The notes under the pieces: generated by a model
What the model was told of the DNA's origin: nothing
The model's database searches: none
The model's input: the letters and a program-made list of their open reading frames with translations, nothing else
Part shown: piece by piece, positions 42,762 through 52,486 of the stretch
Position numbering within the stretch: position 1 is the stretch's first letter
Layout: each line of letters opens with the position of its first letter
Origin: an uncultured Hyphomicrobiales bacterium
GTDB lineage: Bacteria; Pseudomonadota; Alphaproteobacteria; Rhizobiales; Beijerinckiaceae
Assembly: GCA_903861645.1 (NCBI GenBank)
Contig: CAIOVE010000005.1
Span: 44,834 to 108,833, forward strand
Reading direction: 5' to 3'
DNA length: 64,000 nt
Made by a program: the position numbers and the translations under genes

Positions 42762-44429
42762 ATGACATCAGCAGTATCGCCCACCAAAGGCATGAGAACC
42801 AGCGAGATAGGACTGATCATCGTCTTCGCCGCGCTGGCGCTGTTTTCCCTTCTGGTGGCTTCGAAGGCCTACGATCCCGGCTATGGCTTCCACGCCTGGC
42901 TCTTTGTCGCGGCGAGCGTCGCCGCGATTTTCGCGATCTTCAATCGTTATCATTCGCGCCCGGCCGAGCCGCCGCCGCAAACGATCGACGGCAAGCCGAA
43001 CTACAATTTCTCGCAAGTGCGGTTTTTGTCGCTGGCGGCGGTTTTCTGGGGCATCGCCGGCTTCACGGTCGGCCTCTACATCGCGCTCGAACTCGCGTTT
43101 CCCGCGCTGAACTTCGATCTGCCCTGGATTTCCTTCGGTCGCTTGCGTCCGCTGCATACATCGGCGGTTATCTTCGCCTTCGGCGGCAACGTGTTGCTGG
43201 CGACGTCGTTCTATATCGTCCAGCGCACGTGCCGCGCGCGACTGGCGGGCGATCTCGCCCCCTGGTTCATCGCGCTGGGCTATAATTTCTTCATCGTCAT
43301 CGCCGGCACGGGCTATCTGCTCGGCATCACCCACTCGAAGGAATACGCCGAGCCGGAGTGGTACGCCGACATCCTGCTGGTGTGCGTGTGGGTCACCTAT
43401 CTCCTGGTGTTCCTCGCGACGATCTGGAAGCGCGCCGAGCCGCACATCTACGTCGCCAACTGGTTCTTCCTCGCGTTCATCGTCACCATCGCCGTGCTGG
43501 TGCTGGGCAACAACGCGTCGATCCCCGTGTCGATCTACTCGCCCAAGTCCTACATCCTCTGGTCGGGCGTGCAGGATGCAATGATCCAGTGGTGGTATGG
43601 CCATAACGCGGTCGGATTCTTCCTCACCGCCGGCTTTCTCGCCATCATGTACTACTTCATCCCCAAGCGCGCGGATCGGCCAATCTACTCGTATCGGCTC
43701 TCCATCGTGCATTTCTGGGCGCTGATCTTCCTGTACATCTGGGCGGGTCCGCATCACCTCCACTACACCGCCCTGCCCGACTGGGCGCAGACGCTGGGCA
43801 TGACCTTCTCCGTCATCCTCTGGATGCCGTCGTGGGGCGGCATGATCAACGGCCTCATGACGCTCTCGGGCGCCTGGGACAAGCTGCGCACCGATCCGGT
43901 TCTGCGCATGCTCGTCGTGTCGGTCGCCTTCTACGGCATGTCGACCTTCGAGGGTCCGCTGATGTCGGTGAAGGAAGTCAACGCGCTCAGCCACTACACG
44001 GACTGGGGCATTGGCCACGTGCATTCCGGCAGCCTTGGCTGGGTGGGCTTCGTCTCCTTCGGCGCGCTCTACTGCCTCGTGCCGTGGGTGTTCAACCGCA
44101 AGCAGCTCTACTCGCTCAAGCTGGTGAACTGGCACTTCTGGATCGCCACCATCGGCATCGTCTTCTACATCTCCGCGATGTGGGTGGCGGGCATCATGCA
44201 GGGCCTCATGTGGCGCGCCTACACGAGCCTCGGCTTCCTCGAATATTCCTTCGTTGAAACCACGCAGGCGCTGCATCCGATGTACATCATCCGCGCGCTG
44301 GGCGGCGGGCTCTTCCTCGTGGGCGCCTGCATCATGGCCTACAACCTGGTCATGACGATCATCGCCGCGCCGAGCGCGGACGAAATCGCCTCGCCCGGCT
44401 CCGCCCCCGCCTTCGCGCCCGCTGAATAA
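42762..44429 (+). CDS. ccoN: cbb3-type cytochrome c oxidase subunit I
   Basis: 555-residue catalytic subunit with about twelve to fourteen membrane helices, binding low-spin heme b and the heme b3-CuB centre. His-containing signatures: [35 protein letters not shown] (the Tyr-Gly-His-Asn region near the CuB site), [15 protein letters not shown] and [13 protein letters not shown]. High oxygen affinity suits microaerobic respiration. First gene of ccoNOQP-GHIS, under a FixK box. Confidence 0.97.
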   Translation: MTSAVSPTKGMRTSEIGLIIVFAALALFSLLVASKAYDPGYGFHAWLFVAASVAAIFAIFNRYHSRPAEPPPQTIDGKPNYNFSQVRFLSLAAVFWGIAGFTVGLYIALELAFPALNFDLPWISFGRLRPLHTSAVIFAFGGNVLLATSFYIVQRTCRARLAGDLAPWFIALGYNFFIVIAGTGYLLGITHSKEYAEPEWYADILLVCVWVTYLLVFLATIWKRAEPHIYVANWFFLAFIVTIAVLVLGNNASIPVSIYSPKSYILWSGVQDAMIQWWYGHNAVGFFLTAGFLAIMYYFIPKRADRPIYSYRLSIVHFWALIFLYIWAGPHHLHYTALPDWAQTLGMTFSVILWMPSWGGMINGLMTLSGAWDKLRTDPVLRMLVVSVAFYGMSTFEGPLMSVKEVNALSHYTDWGIGHVHSGSLGWVGFVSFGALYCLVPWVFNRKQLYSLKLVNWHFWIATIGIVFYISAMWVAGIMQGLMWRAYTSLGFLEYSFVETTQALHPMYIIRALGGGLFLVGACIMAYNLVMTIIAAPSADEIASPGSAPAFAPAE

Positions 44430-44439
44430 GGATAGGATC

Positions 44440-45192
44440 ATGACATCGGCATCTTCCGGGCGCTCCCTCTGGGTTCGCCATCAGACGTTGGAGAAGAATT
44501 CAATTCTGCTCCTGATCGGCATCCTGATCGCCATTTCCTTTGGCGGTCTGGTCGAGGTCCTGCCGCTCTTCTACCTGAAGAGCACGATCGAGAAGGTGGA
44601 CGGGGTTCGTCCCTATTCGCCCCTCGAACTGACGGGCTTCAACATCTACGTGCGCGAGGGTTGCTATCTCTGCCATTCGCAGATGATCCGTCCCCTGCGC
44701 GACGAGGTGGAGCGCTACGGCCATTACTCGCTGGCGGCCGAGAGCATGTACGACCACCCATTCCAGTGGGGCTCCAAGCGCAATGGTCCCGATCTCGCCC
44801 GCGTCGGCGGCAAGTATTCCGACGACTGGCATCGCGACCATCTGCGCAACCCGCGCGCGGTGGTGCCGGCGTCGATCATGCCGGGCTATCCCTGGCTCGA
44901 GAAAACGCCGCTCGATCCGACGCATGTCGCCGAGCACATGTCGACGCTCGCGCTGACCGGCGTGCCCTACACGAAGGAAATGATCGACAACGCGGTCGCC
45001 GACTTCTGGGCCCAGGGCGGCTCGGACGAGGCGAGCCCGGATCTGCTGAAGCGCTACCCCAAGGCGATCGCGCGCGACGCCGGCGGCGACAAGCAACAGC
45101 TGACCGAGGCCGACGCGCTGATCGCCTATCTCCAGCGACTCGGCACGCAGGTCGACTTCAAGCTTTACGACGACAAGGCCAACATCCGTTGA
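44440..45192 (+). CDS. ccoO: cbb3-type cytochrome c oxidase subunit II (monoheme cytochrome c)
   Basis: 250 residues; one N-terminal membrane anchor (about 21-42) and a periplasmic domain with one heme c site, CYLCHSQM (Cys75, Cys78, His79). The heme passes electrons from CcoP to CcoN. Starts 10 bases after ccoN. Confidence 0.96.
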   Translation: MTSASSGRSLWVRHQTLEKNSILLLIGILIAISFGGLVEVLPLFYLKSTIEKVDGVRPYSPLELTGFNIYVREGCYLCHSQMIRPLRDEVERYGHYSLAAESMYDHPFQWGSKRNGPDLARVGGKYSDDWHRDHLRNPRAVVPASIMPGYPWLEKTPLDPTHVAEHMSTLALTGVPYTKEMIDNAVADFWAQGGSDEASPDLLKRYPKAIARDAGGDKQQLTEADALIAYLQRLGTQVDFKLYDDKANIR

Positions 45193-45201
45193 GAGGCGAC
45201 C

Positions 45202-45354
45202 ATGTCAAACTATGAAATCCTTCGTGAGTTCACGGCGTCTTTCGGTCTCGCCTACTTCGGTCTGATCGGCGTCATCGTCGCCGTCTACGCGCTGACGCCG
45301 TCCAAGAAGGACGTCTTCGATCACGCGTCGCGCATTCCCCTGCAGGAGGACTAA
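45202..45354 (+). CDS. ccoQ: cbb3-type oxidase small subunit CcoQ/FixQ
   Basis: 50-residue single-pass protein (SNYEILREFTASFG, then a membrane helix LAYFGLIGVIVAVYALTPS, then a charged tail). CcoQ stabilises the CcoP-CcoNO interaction. Lies 9 bases after ccoO and 3 bases before ccoP; missed by length cut-offs. Confidence 0.92.
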   Translation: MSNYEILREFTASFGLAYFGLIGVIVAVYALTPSKKDVFDHASRIPLQED

Positions 45355-45357
45355 TCC

Positions 45358-46245
45358 ATGTCCACGGATACAAAGGGCGGCGCCCCGGTCGACGCCCATT
45401 CTGGCACCGTGACCACTGGTCATGAATGGGACGGCATTCGCGAGCTCAACACGCCGCTGCCGCGGTGGTGGCTCTACACGTTCTACGCCTGCATCGTCTG
45501 GGCGATCGGCTACTGGGTGGTCTATCCCGCCTGGCCGCTGCTGTCCGGCTACACTCATGGCGTCGCGGGATGGCAATCGCGCAACGCCGTCGTGGAGGAC
45601 ATCGCCGCGCTCAAGGCCCTGCGCGCGCCGATGAACGACAAGATCGCCAAGGCGTCGCTGAGCGAAATCGAGAAAACGCCGGAACTGCTGTCCTTCGCGC
45701 GGGCGCAGGGAAGCGCGGCCTTCGCGATCAACTGCGCGCCCTGTCACGGCTCGGGCGGTCAGGGAGCCTACGGCTATCCCAACCTGAACGCCGACCGCTG
45801 GATCTGGGGCGGCACGCTGGAGGAGATCAAGACCACGATCACCCACGGCGCGCGCTCGGCCGACGATCCCGCGACGCACCTGTCGGCGATGCCCGGCTTT
45901 GGCCGCGACGGCCTGCTTGACGCCAAGCAGATTTCCAACGTCGCGGACTACGTGCGGACCCTGTCGGGCGGCAAGCCCGAGGCGGGAGCGGATCTGGCCG
46001 CGGGCAAAAAGCTCTTCGCCGACAATTGCTCCGCTTGCCATGGCCCCGAGGGCAAGGGCAATAAGGACGTCGGCGCGCCCAACCTGACGACCAGCGTCTG
46101 GCTTTACGGCCCCGCCAAGGCCGATATCGTCAAGCGCGTGAACGTGGGCGGCGGCGGCGTCATGCCGGCGTGGGGCGCCAAGCTCGACGAAGGCACGATC
46201 AAGAGTCTGACCGTGTTCGTTCACAGCCTCGGCGGTGGTCAGTGA
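45358..46245 (+). CDS. ccoP: cbb3-type cytochrome c oxidase subunit III (diheme cytochrome c)
   Basis: 295 residues: a cytoplasmic start, a membrane helix about 38-58 (WWLYTFYACIVWAIGYWVVY), and two periplasmic cytochrome c domains with CAPCH (Cys126/Cys129/His130) and CSACH (Cys224/Cys227/His228). Distal methionine ligands probably lie in LSAMPGFGRDG and GGVMPAWG. Entry point for electrons from soluble cytochrome c. The stop overlaps the ccoG GTG start. Confidence 0.96.
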   Translation: MSTDTKGGAPVDAHSGTVTTGHEWDGIRELNTPLPRWWLYTFYACIVWAIGYWVVYPAWPLLSGYTHGVAGWQSRNAVVEDIAALKALRAPMNDKIAKASLSEIEKTPELLSFARAQGSAAFAINCAPCHGSGGQGAYGYPNLNADRWIWGGTLEEIKTTITHGARSADDPATHLSAMPGFGRDGLLDAKQISNVADYVRTLSGGKPEAGADLAAGKKLFADNCSACHGPEGKGNKDVGAPNLTTSVWLYGPAKADIVKRVNVGGGGVMPAWGAKLDEGTIKSLTVFVHSLGGGQ

Positions 46246-47741
46246 CACAAGCGCAACTGGGCGTGGAGGCGGACGAAGGTCCCCTCTACGCCTCCGACAA
46301 GAGGGTCTATCCGCAGGGCGTGCGTGGCTTCTACCGCCGCGTGAAATGGATTCTGCTCTGCCTCACGTTGGGCGTTTATTACTTCCTGCCCTTCGTTCGG
46401 TGGGACAGGGGCCCCGACGAGCCCGGCCAGGCCGTGCTCGTCGACCTCGTGCATCGCAAGTTCTATTTCTTCTTCATCGAAATCTGGCCGCAGGAGGTTT
46501 ACTACCTCACGGGCCTGCTCATCATCGCCGCGATGACGCTGTTCCTGATGAACGCGCTCGCCGGCCGCGTCTGGTGCGGCTATCTCTGCCCGCAGACGGT
46601 CTGGACCGATCTCTTCGTCATGATCGAGCGTCTGGTCGAGGGCGACCGGCGCGAGCGCATGCGCCTCGACGCCGGCCCGTGGACGCTTCGTCGCGCGCGC
46701 CTGAAAATCACCAAGCACGCGCTCTGGCTCGCCGTCGCCTGGTGGACCGGCGGCGCGTGGGTGCTGTATTTCGCCGACGCGCCGACGCTGGTGCGCGAGC
46801 TCGCCACGTTTCAGGCGCCGATGATCGCTTGGATCTGGATCGGCATTCTCACCTGCACGACCTATGCCCTCGCGGGCGTCATGCGCGAGCAGGTCTGTCT
46901 TTACATGTGTCCGTGGCCGCGCATTCAGGCGGCGATGACCGACGAGAACGCGCTGAACGTCACCTATCGTCGCGACCGCGGCGAGGCGCGCATGTCGCTC
47001 AAGAAATCGGAGGCCGCGCGCGCCATCGGCGAGCCGGCGGGCGACTGCGTCGATTGCGGCCAGTGCGTCGCGGTCTGCCCGACCGGCGTGGACATCCGCG
47101 ACGGCGCCAGCCTCGGCTGCATCCAGTGCGGCCTGTGCATCGACGCCTGCGACAACGTGATGAAGAAGATCGGTCGGCCCGAGCGACTGATCGCCTACGA
47201 CACGGAAATAAACGTCGACCGTCGCCGCGCGGGCAAGCCGAACGTGTTCAAGCCGATCCGCGCGCGAACGATATTGTACGTCGTCGTCATCGCGCTCGTG
47301 GGCGGCGTCATGGCCGCGAGCCTGATGACGCGCGTCGATCTCGCGATCAGCGCGATCCATGATCGCAATCCCATGTTCGTGCGCACGGCCGACGGCTCCA
47401 TCCGCAACGGTTATATCGTGCGGATCGCCAATCGCTCGGCCGCCACGCGTCGTTTCGCCATCACCATCGAGGGCATTGGCGCGGCGCGCGTCGAGGCCGT
47501 CGGCGTCGACGGCGAGGCCGACGGCAAGCCCGTCGCCAGCGTTGGGCCCGACCAGACGCGCGAACTGCGCGTCACCGCGACGCTTCCGCCCGGCGCGGCG
47601 AATCGCGCCGTGACGGATATCTCCTTCCGCATCACCGATCTGGCGACCGGCGAAAGCGCTATCACGCGCGATCATTTCGAGGCCCCGGCCACGGGCGAAA
47701 CGAGGCAAGACGACCATGAGCATGAGAATGGAAATCATTGA
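46242..47741 (+). CDS. ccoG: Cbb3 oxidase accessory protein CcoG/RdxA (membrane iron-sulfur protein)
   Basis: 499 residues from GTG 46242, which overlaps the ccoP stop (GTGA). Five or so membrane segments, two cytoplasmic [4Fe-4S] ferredoxin-type motifs (CVDCGQCVAVCPTG and CIQCGLCIDACDN), and a periplasmic Ig-like C-terminal domain (IRNGYIVRIANRSAATRRFA onward). In Rhodobacter CcoG reduces Cu(II) to Cu(I) for use in oxidase assembly. A longer frame from 46170 starts inside ccoP and is rejected. Confidence 0.94.
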   Translation: MTQAQLGVEADEGPLYASDKRVYPQGVRGFYRRVKWILLCLTLGVYYFLPFVRWDRGPDEPGQAVLVDLVHRKFYFFFIEIWPQEVYYLTGLLIIAAMTLFLMNALAGRVWCGYLCPQTVWTDLFVMIERLVEGDRRERMRLDAGPWTLRRARLKITKHALWLAVAWWTGGAWVLYFADAPTLVRELATFQAPMIAWIWIGILTCTTYALAGVMREQVCLYMCPWPRIQAAMTDENALNVTYRRDRGEARMSLKKSEAARAIGEPAGDCVDCGQCVAVCPTGVDIRDGASLGCIQCGLCIDACDNVMKKIGRPERLIAYDTEINVDRRRAGKPNVFKPIRARTILYVVVIALVGGVMAASLMTRVDLAISAIHDRNPMFVRTADGSIRNGYIVRIANRSAATRRFAITIEGIGAARVEAVGVDGEADGKPVASVGPDQTRELRVTATLPPGAANRAVTDISFRITDLATGESAITRDHFEAPATGETRQDDHEHENGNH

Positions 47742-48240
47742 TCGCGGCCCCATCGACACGGGCCGCCCGTGGACGGGCTGGACCGTGCTCGCCGCCTTCG
47801 TCATTTCGTTTGGCGTTGTCTTCGCGGTGAACGGATTGATGGTCTATTACGCCCTCTCCACCTTCTCCGGCGAGCAGGAAGCGAGCCCCTACGAACACGG
47901 CCTCGCCTATGACCGCGACATAGCCGCCGCCCACGCGCAGGACGCGCGCGGCTGGCATGTCGACATCAGCGCGCGACGCCCGGCGCCCGGCGCGCCGGCT
48001 GATATCGTGGCCGATCTGCGCGACGCCGCCGGCCAGCCCATCAAGGGCCTGTCCGTTGTCGCGACGCTTGAATTTCCCGCCGACAAGGCCTTCGACAAGC
48101 GCGCCGCCTTGACCGAGGCCGCGCCCGGCGAATACCGCGCCGCCGCGCCCCTGCGCCCCGGACAGTGGGATCTCGTCGTCGAGGCGAGCCAGGATGGCGA
48201 GCGTAGGTTCCGTTCGCGCAACCGGGTCGATCTTCCCTAG
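47716..48240 (+). CDS. ccoH: Cbb3 oxidase assembly protein CcoH/FixH
   Basis: 174 residues: one membrane helix (TVLAAFVISFGVVFAVNGLMVYYAL, about 17-41) and a periplasmic FixH beta domain (GWHVDISARRPAPGAPADIVADLRDAAGQPIKG in part; RPGQWDLVVEAS). CcoH stays with the oxidase during late assembly. Its start lies within the last 26 bases of ccoG. Confidence 0.9.
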   Translation: MSMRMEIIDRGPIDTGRPWTGWTVLAAFVISFGVVFAVNGLMVYYALSTFSGEQEASPYEHGLAYDRDIAAAHAQDARGWHVDISARRPAPGAPADIVADLRDAAGQPIKGLSVVATLEFPADKAFDKRAALTEAAPGEYRAAAPLRPGQWDLVVEASQDGERRFRSRNRVDLP

Positions 48241-48260
48241 GCCCGCGCCAGAGGTTCGCC

Positions 48261-50462
48261 ATGACAGCCAGCGTCGATCTCTCCAGCTTCGTGCGTTATC
48301 ACGACGACGGATCGGCGCGACTGGACCTCGCCGTCGACGGCGTCGACTGCGCCGCCTGCATCGGCGACATCGAGGGCGCGCTCGGGCGGCTGCCCGGCCT
48401 CGCGCGGGCGCGACTGAACTACACCAACCGTCGTCTGACCGTTGAATGGACGCGCGGCGCGCTCGATCCCGCCAGCATCGTCGAGCGACTGTCGGGCATC
48501 GGCTATCGCGCCTATCCATTCGCCGCCAACGAGGTCGAGGACGCCGAAACGCGTCAGGCGCGCTGGCTGCTGAAATGCCTGGCGGTCGCCGGCTTCGCCG
48601 CGATGAACGTCATGCTGCTGTCCGTGTCGGTCTGGGCGGGCAACGCCAGCGATATCACGCCGGAAACCCGCGATTTCTTCCACTGGATGTCGGCGCTCAT
48701 CGTGCTGCCGGCGGCGGCCTTCGCCGGTCAGCCCTTCTTCATGAGCGCGGCCCGCGCCCTGCGCGCCCGAAGTCTCAACATGGACGTGCCGATTTCGCTC
48801 GGCATTTTCCTCGCGCTCGTCATGTCGGTGGTGGAAACCGCCCGCCACGCCGAACACGCCTATTTCGATTCCGCCGTGATGCTGATGTTCTTTCTGCTCA
48901 TTGGCCGGTATTGCGATCTCGCCATGCGGCGCAAGACCCTGTCCTTCGCCGCCAATCTCGCGGCCTTGCGCGCGCCCATGGCGACGCGGCTCGACGAGGC
49001 GGGCGCGGCCGTCGCCATTCCCGCCGCCACGCTGCGCGCCGGCGACATCGTTCTGGTGCGACCCGGCGAACGCGCGCCCGCCGATGGCGAGGTGGTCGAG
49101 GGCCGTTCCGAGGTCGACGAGAGCCTGATCACCGGCGAAACCATGCGCCGGACGGCCGAAGCCGGTTCGCCCATATACGCCGGGAGTCTCAATTTCGACG
49201 GCGCCCTGCGCGTGCGGGTGCGCGCCGCGGCTGGCGCTTCGCTGCTGGATGAAATCGAGCGCCTGATCGATGTCGCGATCAGCCAGAAGGCGCGCTACCA
49301 GCGCCTCGCCGACCGCGCCGCGCGGTTTTACGCGCCGGTGGTTCACGTCACCGCGCTCGCGACCGCGGTGGGCTGGCTTCTCGTCGGCGCCTCCGCCCAT
49401 GACGCCATCGTCACCGCCATCGCCGTGCTCATCATCACCTGCCCTTGCGCGCTGGCGCTGGCCGTGCCGGCCGTTCAGGTCGTGGCGGCGGGCGCCCTGT
49501 TCCGCTCCGGCGTGCTGATCAACGCGGGCGACGCCATCGAGCGCCTCGCCGAGGTCGATACGGTCGTCTTCGACAAGACCGGCACCCTGACCCTGCCCGA
49601 ACCGAGCGTCGTCAACGCGGCGAGCATCGATCCCGCCGTCGCGCGCATGGCCGCGCGGTTGGCGCTGGCGAGCCATCATCCGCTGGCCCGCGCCGTCGCC
49701 GCGGCCGTTGGCGGTCAAACAGCGGTCGAGGGCGCGCGGGAAATTCCCGGTCAGGGCGTTCTGGCCGATATCGATGGGGTCGAGGCCCGGCTGGGCGGCG
49801 CGGCCTTCTGCGATCTGGGCGACGCCTTCGAGGCGGCGCGTTCGCGCGATCCCGAATCCTCGGCCATCGGTTTCCGCCATGGCGATACAACGGCGGTCTT
49901 TCTCGTGCGGCAGGCCCCGCGCCCCGACGCGGCGGCGGTCGTGGCGGCGGCGCGGCGACGCGGCCTCGCCGTCGCCATCCTCTCGGGCGACCGGCCCGAC
50001 GCCGTGGCGGCGGTCGCGGGGGCGCTCGGCGTCGACGACTGGCATGGCGGCATGAAGCCCGCCGACAAGATCGCCTTTCTGGAAGCCTTGAAGGCGCGCG
50101 GCCACCGCGCGCTCATGGTCGGCGACGGGTTGAACGACGCGCCCGCGCTGGCCGCGGCGCATGTGTCGATCTCGCCGATCTCGGGCTCCGAGGTGGCGCA
50201 GGCGGCCGCCGACGCGGTGTTCCTCGGCGATCGGCTGGCGCCGGCGCTCGACGCGTTGACCATCAGCCACAAGGCCCGCGCGATCATGCGGCAGAACCTC
50301 TGGCTCGCCGTGATCTACAACCTCATCGCCGTGCCGCTGGCGATCACCGGCCACGTGACGCCGCTGATCGCCGCCGCGGCCATGTCGGGTTCGTCAATTC
50401 TTGTAACCCTCAACGCCTTGCGGGCGCGCGCGCCCGGCTGGTCGGAAGGCTCCACGCCATGA
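48261..50462 (+). CDS. ccoI: Copper-exporting P1B-type ATPase for cbb3 assembly (CcoI/FixI)
   Basis: 733 residues. N-terminal metal-binding domain with VDCAAC (Cys30, Cys33), membrane Cu site CPC in ITCPCALALAVP, phosphorylation motif DKTGT, HP locus ASHHPLARA, and hinge GDGLNDAPALAAAHVS. The CPC plus single CxxC is typical of CopA2/FixI, which exports Cu(I) slowly to periplasmic chaperones for the oxidase and does not serve copper resistance. The stop overlaps the ccoS start (ATGA, 50459). Confidence 0.95.
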   Translation: MTASVDLSSFVRYHDDGSARLDLAVDGVDCAACIGDIEGALGRLPGLARARLNYTNRRLTVEWTRGALDPASIVERLSGIGYRAYPFAANEVEDAETRQARWLLKCLAVAGFAAMNVMLLSVSVWAGNASDITPETRDFFHWMSALIVLPAAAFAGQPFFMSAARALRARSLNMDVPISLGIFLALVMSVVETARHAEHAYFDSAVMLMFFLLIGRYCDLAMRRKTLSFAANLAALRAPMATRLDEAGAAVAIPAATLRAGDIVLVRPGERAPADGEVVEGRSEVDESLITGETMRRTAEAGSPIYAGSLNFDGALRVRVRAAAGASLLDEIERLIDVAISQKARYQRLADRAARFYAPVVHVTALATAVGWLLVGASAHDAIVTAIAVLIITCPCALALAVPAVQVVAAGALFRSGVLINAGDAIERLAEVDTVVFDKTGTLTLPEPSVVNAASIDPAVARMAARLALASHHPLARAVAAAVGGQTAVEGAREIPGQGVLADIDGVEARLGGAAFCDLGDAFEAARSRDPESSAIGFRHGDTTAVFLVRQAPRPDAAAVVAAARRRGLAVAILSGDRPDAVAAVAGALGVDDWHGGMKPADKIAFLEALKARGHRALMVGDGLNDAPALAAAHVSISPISGSEVAQAAADAVFLGDRLAPALDALTISHKARAIMRQNLWLAVIYNLIAVPLAITGHVTPLIAAAAMSGSSILVTLNALRARAPGWSEGSTP

Positions 50463-50623
50463 CGATTCTCGTCGTCCTCATTCCCCTCGCGCTCGCGCTT
50501 GGCGGGCTGGGTCTTGTCGCGTTTCTCTGGTCCATGCGCTCGGGCCAGTTCGACGATCTCGAAGGCGCCGCGGTGCGGGTGCTCTCGGACGATGACCTCG
50601 CGCCGCGGGACCGCCGGCCGTGA
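50459..50623 (+). CDS. ccoS: Cbb3 oxidase maturation protein CcoS/FixS
   Basis: 54 residues: a membrane helix (ILVVLIPLALALGGLGLVAFLWSM) followed by SGQFDDLEGAAVRVL, the FixS signature. Needed for heme/Cu insertion into CcoN. Coupled by ATGA to ccoI and by GTGA to the next gene. Confidence 0.93.
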   Translation: MTILVVLIPLALALGGLGLVAFLWSMRSGQFDDLEGAAVRVLSDDDLAPRDRRP

Positions 50624-51750
50624 GCTGGGTTTCGCTCGCCCCGGCCGGCGAGCGCGCGGGCCATCTGCTGTGCGTCTGCGATCCCGCGTCGACGCCACCG
50701 CCCGATGATGCCCTCCCGACCGGTTCAACCGGCGTCGCGGGCGCCGCCGGCGTCTTCGCCCTGACGGTGCTGACGCAGGCGCTGACCACGGCCATTCTGC
50801 CGGTCGCGGGCGTCATGCTGGCCCCCACGCCCGCATGGGCGGCGCTGCCCTACGCCCTGACGCTTGTCGGCGCGGGCGTGGCGACCCTTCCCGCCGCCCT
50901 GCTGACCGATTTCTTCGGCCGCCGCGCGACCATGGCGATGGGCGCCAGCCTCGGTCTCGCGGGCGGCGCCATCGCGGCGCGCGGCTTCGCCATCGGCCAG
51001 TTCTGGATCATGGCGCTGGGCGCCTTCTGGCTCGGGGCGGCGCAGGGCTTTGGCTTCTTCCACCGCCACGGGGCCGCCAACCGCGCCGCCGACAAGGCGC
51101 GCGCCGTGGCCCTGATCCTCGGCGCGGGCTGCGCCGCGGCCTTCGTCGCGCCCGCCATCATGGCCGGCGCGCAGGCCCAGGCTGGCCCGCTCGCGCCGGC
51201 CGCCGGACTGATGGTCGCCGGCGCCTTGCAGGTGCTGACCCTCGCCATCGTCATGACGGGCGGCGCGCCCGGTCGCCTCGGCGCGGCGACCGGGACGGGA
51301 CGGCTCGACATCCGTCCATTCTGCTTCGCGACGGCGACGGCGGCGCTCGCCTGGTTCGGCATGACCCGGTTGATGGCCCACGCCGCGCCCGCCATGATCG
51401 ACTGCGGCGTTGGCACGAGCCTCGTCGCGGGCGTCGTCGCCAGCCATCTTGTCTGGATGTACGCCCCCGCCGCGCTGGCGGGACAATGGGTCACGCGCAT
51501 CGGCGCCGGCAAGCTCGCGGTGGCCGGGCTGGCGATGATCGGGGCGGCCCTGTTCATTTTCGGGCTGGCGACCTCGGCCCTGCCCTTCGCCGCGCTCATG
51601 GCGCTGGCGGGCGGCGGCTGGTCATTGGCCATGCTGGGCGCGACGGTGATGCTGCACAAGGGCAGCGTTCCGTCGGCAAGCTGGCTGGCGTTGCACGACG
51701 GCGCTCTTTTCGCCGCCGCGGTGGCGGGCGCCCTCTCGGGATCGTTCTAG
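50620..51750 (+). CDS. MFS transporter, CcoA-like copper importer of the cco operon
   Basis: 376 residues from GTG 50620 (overlaps the ccoS stop). Twelve or so membrane helices and the MFS loop DFFGRRATM. Two motifs identify it as CcoA-like: M248-TRL-M252 and H276-LVW-M280. MxxxM and HxxxM are the copper-binding motifs of Rhodobacter CcoA (as I recall, Met233/Met237 and His261/Met265), and the 24-residue distance between the pairs is the same here. CcoA imports copper needed for the CuB site of cbb3. The N-terminal 40 residues are an unusual soluble extension containing LLCVCD. Last gene of the cco operon. Confidence 0.8.
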   Translation: MSWVSLAPAGERAGHLLCVCDPASTPPPDDALPTGSTGVAGAAGVFALTVLTQALTTAILPVAGVMLAPTPAWAALPYALTLVGAGVATLPAALLTDFFGRRATMAMGASLGLAGGAIAARGFAIGQFWIMALGAFWLGAAQGFGFFHRHGAANRAADKARAVALILGAGCAAAFVAPAIMAGAQAQAGPLAPAAGLMVAGALQVLTLAIVMTGGAPGRLGAATGTGRLDIRPFCFATATAALAWFGMTRLMAHAAPAMIDCGVGTSLVAGVVASHLVWMYAPAALAGQWVTRIGAGKLAVAGLAMIGAALFIFGLATSALPFAALMALAGGGWSLAMLGATVMLHKGSVPSASWLALHDGALFAAAVAGALSGSF

Positions 51751-51755
51751 AAAAA

Positions 51756-52313
51756 TCAGGCGGCCTCGGGCGTGGGCTCCAGCGCGGGCGCGAAGCCGAT
51801 GGCGGCGCCGATGCGCCACGCCGCCAGCAGGCCGACGAAAGCCAGCGCGTTGATGCGCAGCACCTCGATGATCACCGCGGGCGCATAGGCCTCGACGCCG
51901 CCGCCCAGCGCGAAATGGCTGAGATAGATCGTTCCCTCGTAGCCAACGAAGGCGGCAACGAAACCGGCCAGCAACGCGGCCGCGTAAGACCGCGTCAGGC
52001 CGCGCGCGAGGCGCGCCGCGCCCATGGCGACCACGGCCGAACCCAGAAGCGCAAGACCCCAGGCGACGGTGCTGGCGTCGAGCGGATAGGCGAGGCAGGT
52101 GAAGCCGACGATCTGGTTGACGAGCCAGGCGGCGGCGACCAGCGCCAGCCCGGCGCCCTTGCGCATGTGCAGGCCGGCCAGCGCGGCAAAAGCCGCCAAC
52201 GGCACGGCGCAGGCCAGCGAGAAGCTGAGAACCAGACTGGCCGTGCTCACCAGCGCCACCCAGAGCCAGGTCTTGCCGTTATCGGTGTCGGCGAAACGGA
52301 AGGCGTCGCTCAT
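51756..52313 (-). CDS. Polytopic membrane protein, unknown function
   Basis: 185 residues with five or six hydrophobic helices (LWVALVSTASLVLSFSLACAVPL, AGLALVAAAWLVNQIVGF, VAWGLALLGSAVVAMGAARLA, YAAALLAGFVAAFVGYEGTIYL, INALAFVGLLAAWRIGAAIGF) and short loops; the N terminus is MSDAFRFADTDNGK. Conserved-looking polar residues sit inside helices (NQIVGF, GYEGTIYLSH), which would fit a small transporter or channel. I do not recognise a family. It converges with the CcoA-like gene (five bases apart); AGGAGA precedes its ATG. Confidence 0.65.
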   Translation of the reverse strand: MSDAFRFADTDNGKTWLWVALVSTASLVLSFSLACAVPLAAFAALAGLHMRKGAGLALVAAAWLVNQIVGFTCLAYPLDASTVAWGLALLGSAVVAMGAARLARGLTRSYAAALLAGFVAAFVGYEGTIYLSHFALGGGVEAYAPAVIIEVLRINALAFVGLLAAWRIGAAIGFAPALEPTPEAA

Positions 52314-52486
52314 GGAAGGTCTCCTGAAATCGCGAAGGACTGGGTCCAGTGTTCATTCAGGCTAACACGCGCGCGCGGCCGCGCCAATGACGCCATTGGT
52401 CGCAAAACCGTTTTGAGCGCGCCGCCGATTGACATTCGCGAGGCGTCCGCCAAAGAGCTTGGCCCAACAGGCGGAGGACATCTCTC

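Noticed and set aside
48237..50354. 705-residue minus-strand frame over ccoI
   Set aside because: Antisense shadow of a P-type ATPase with complete motifs.
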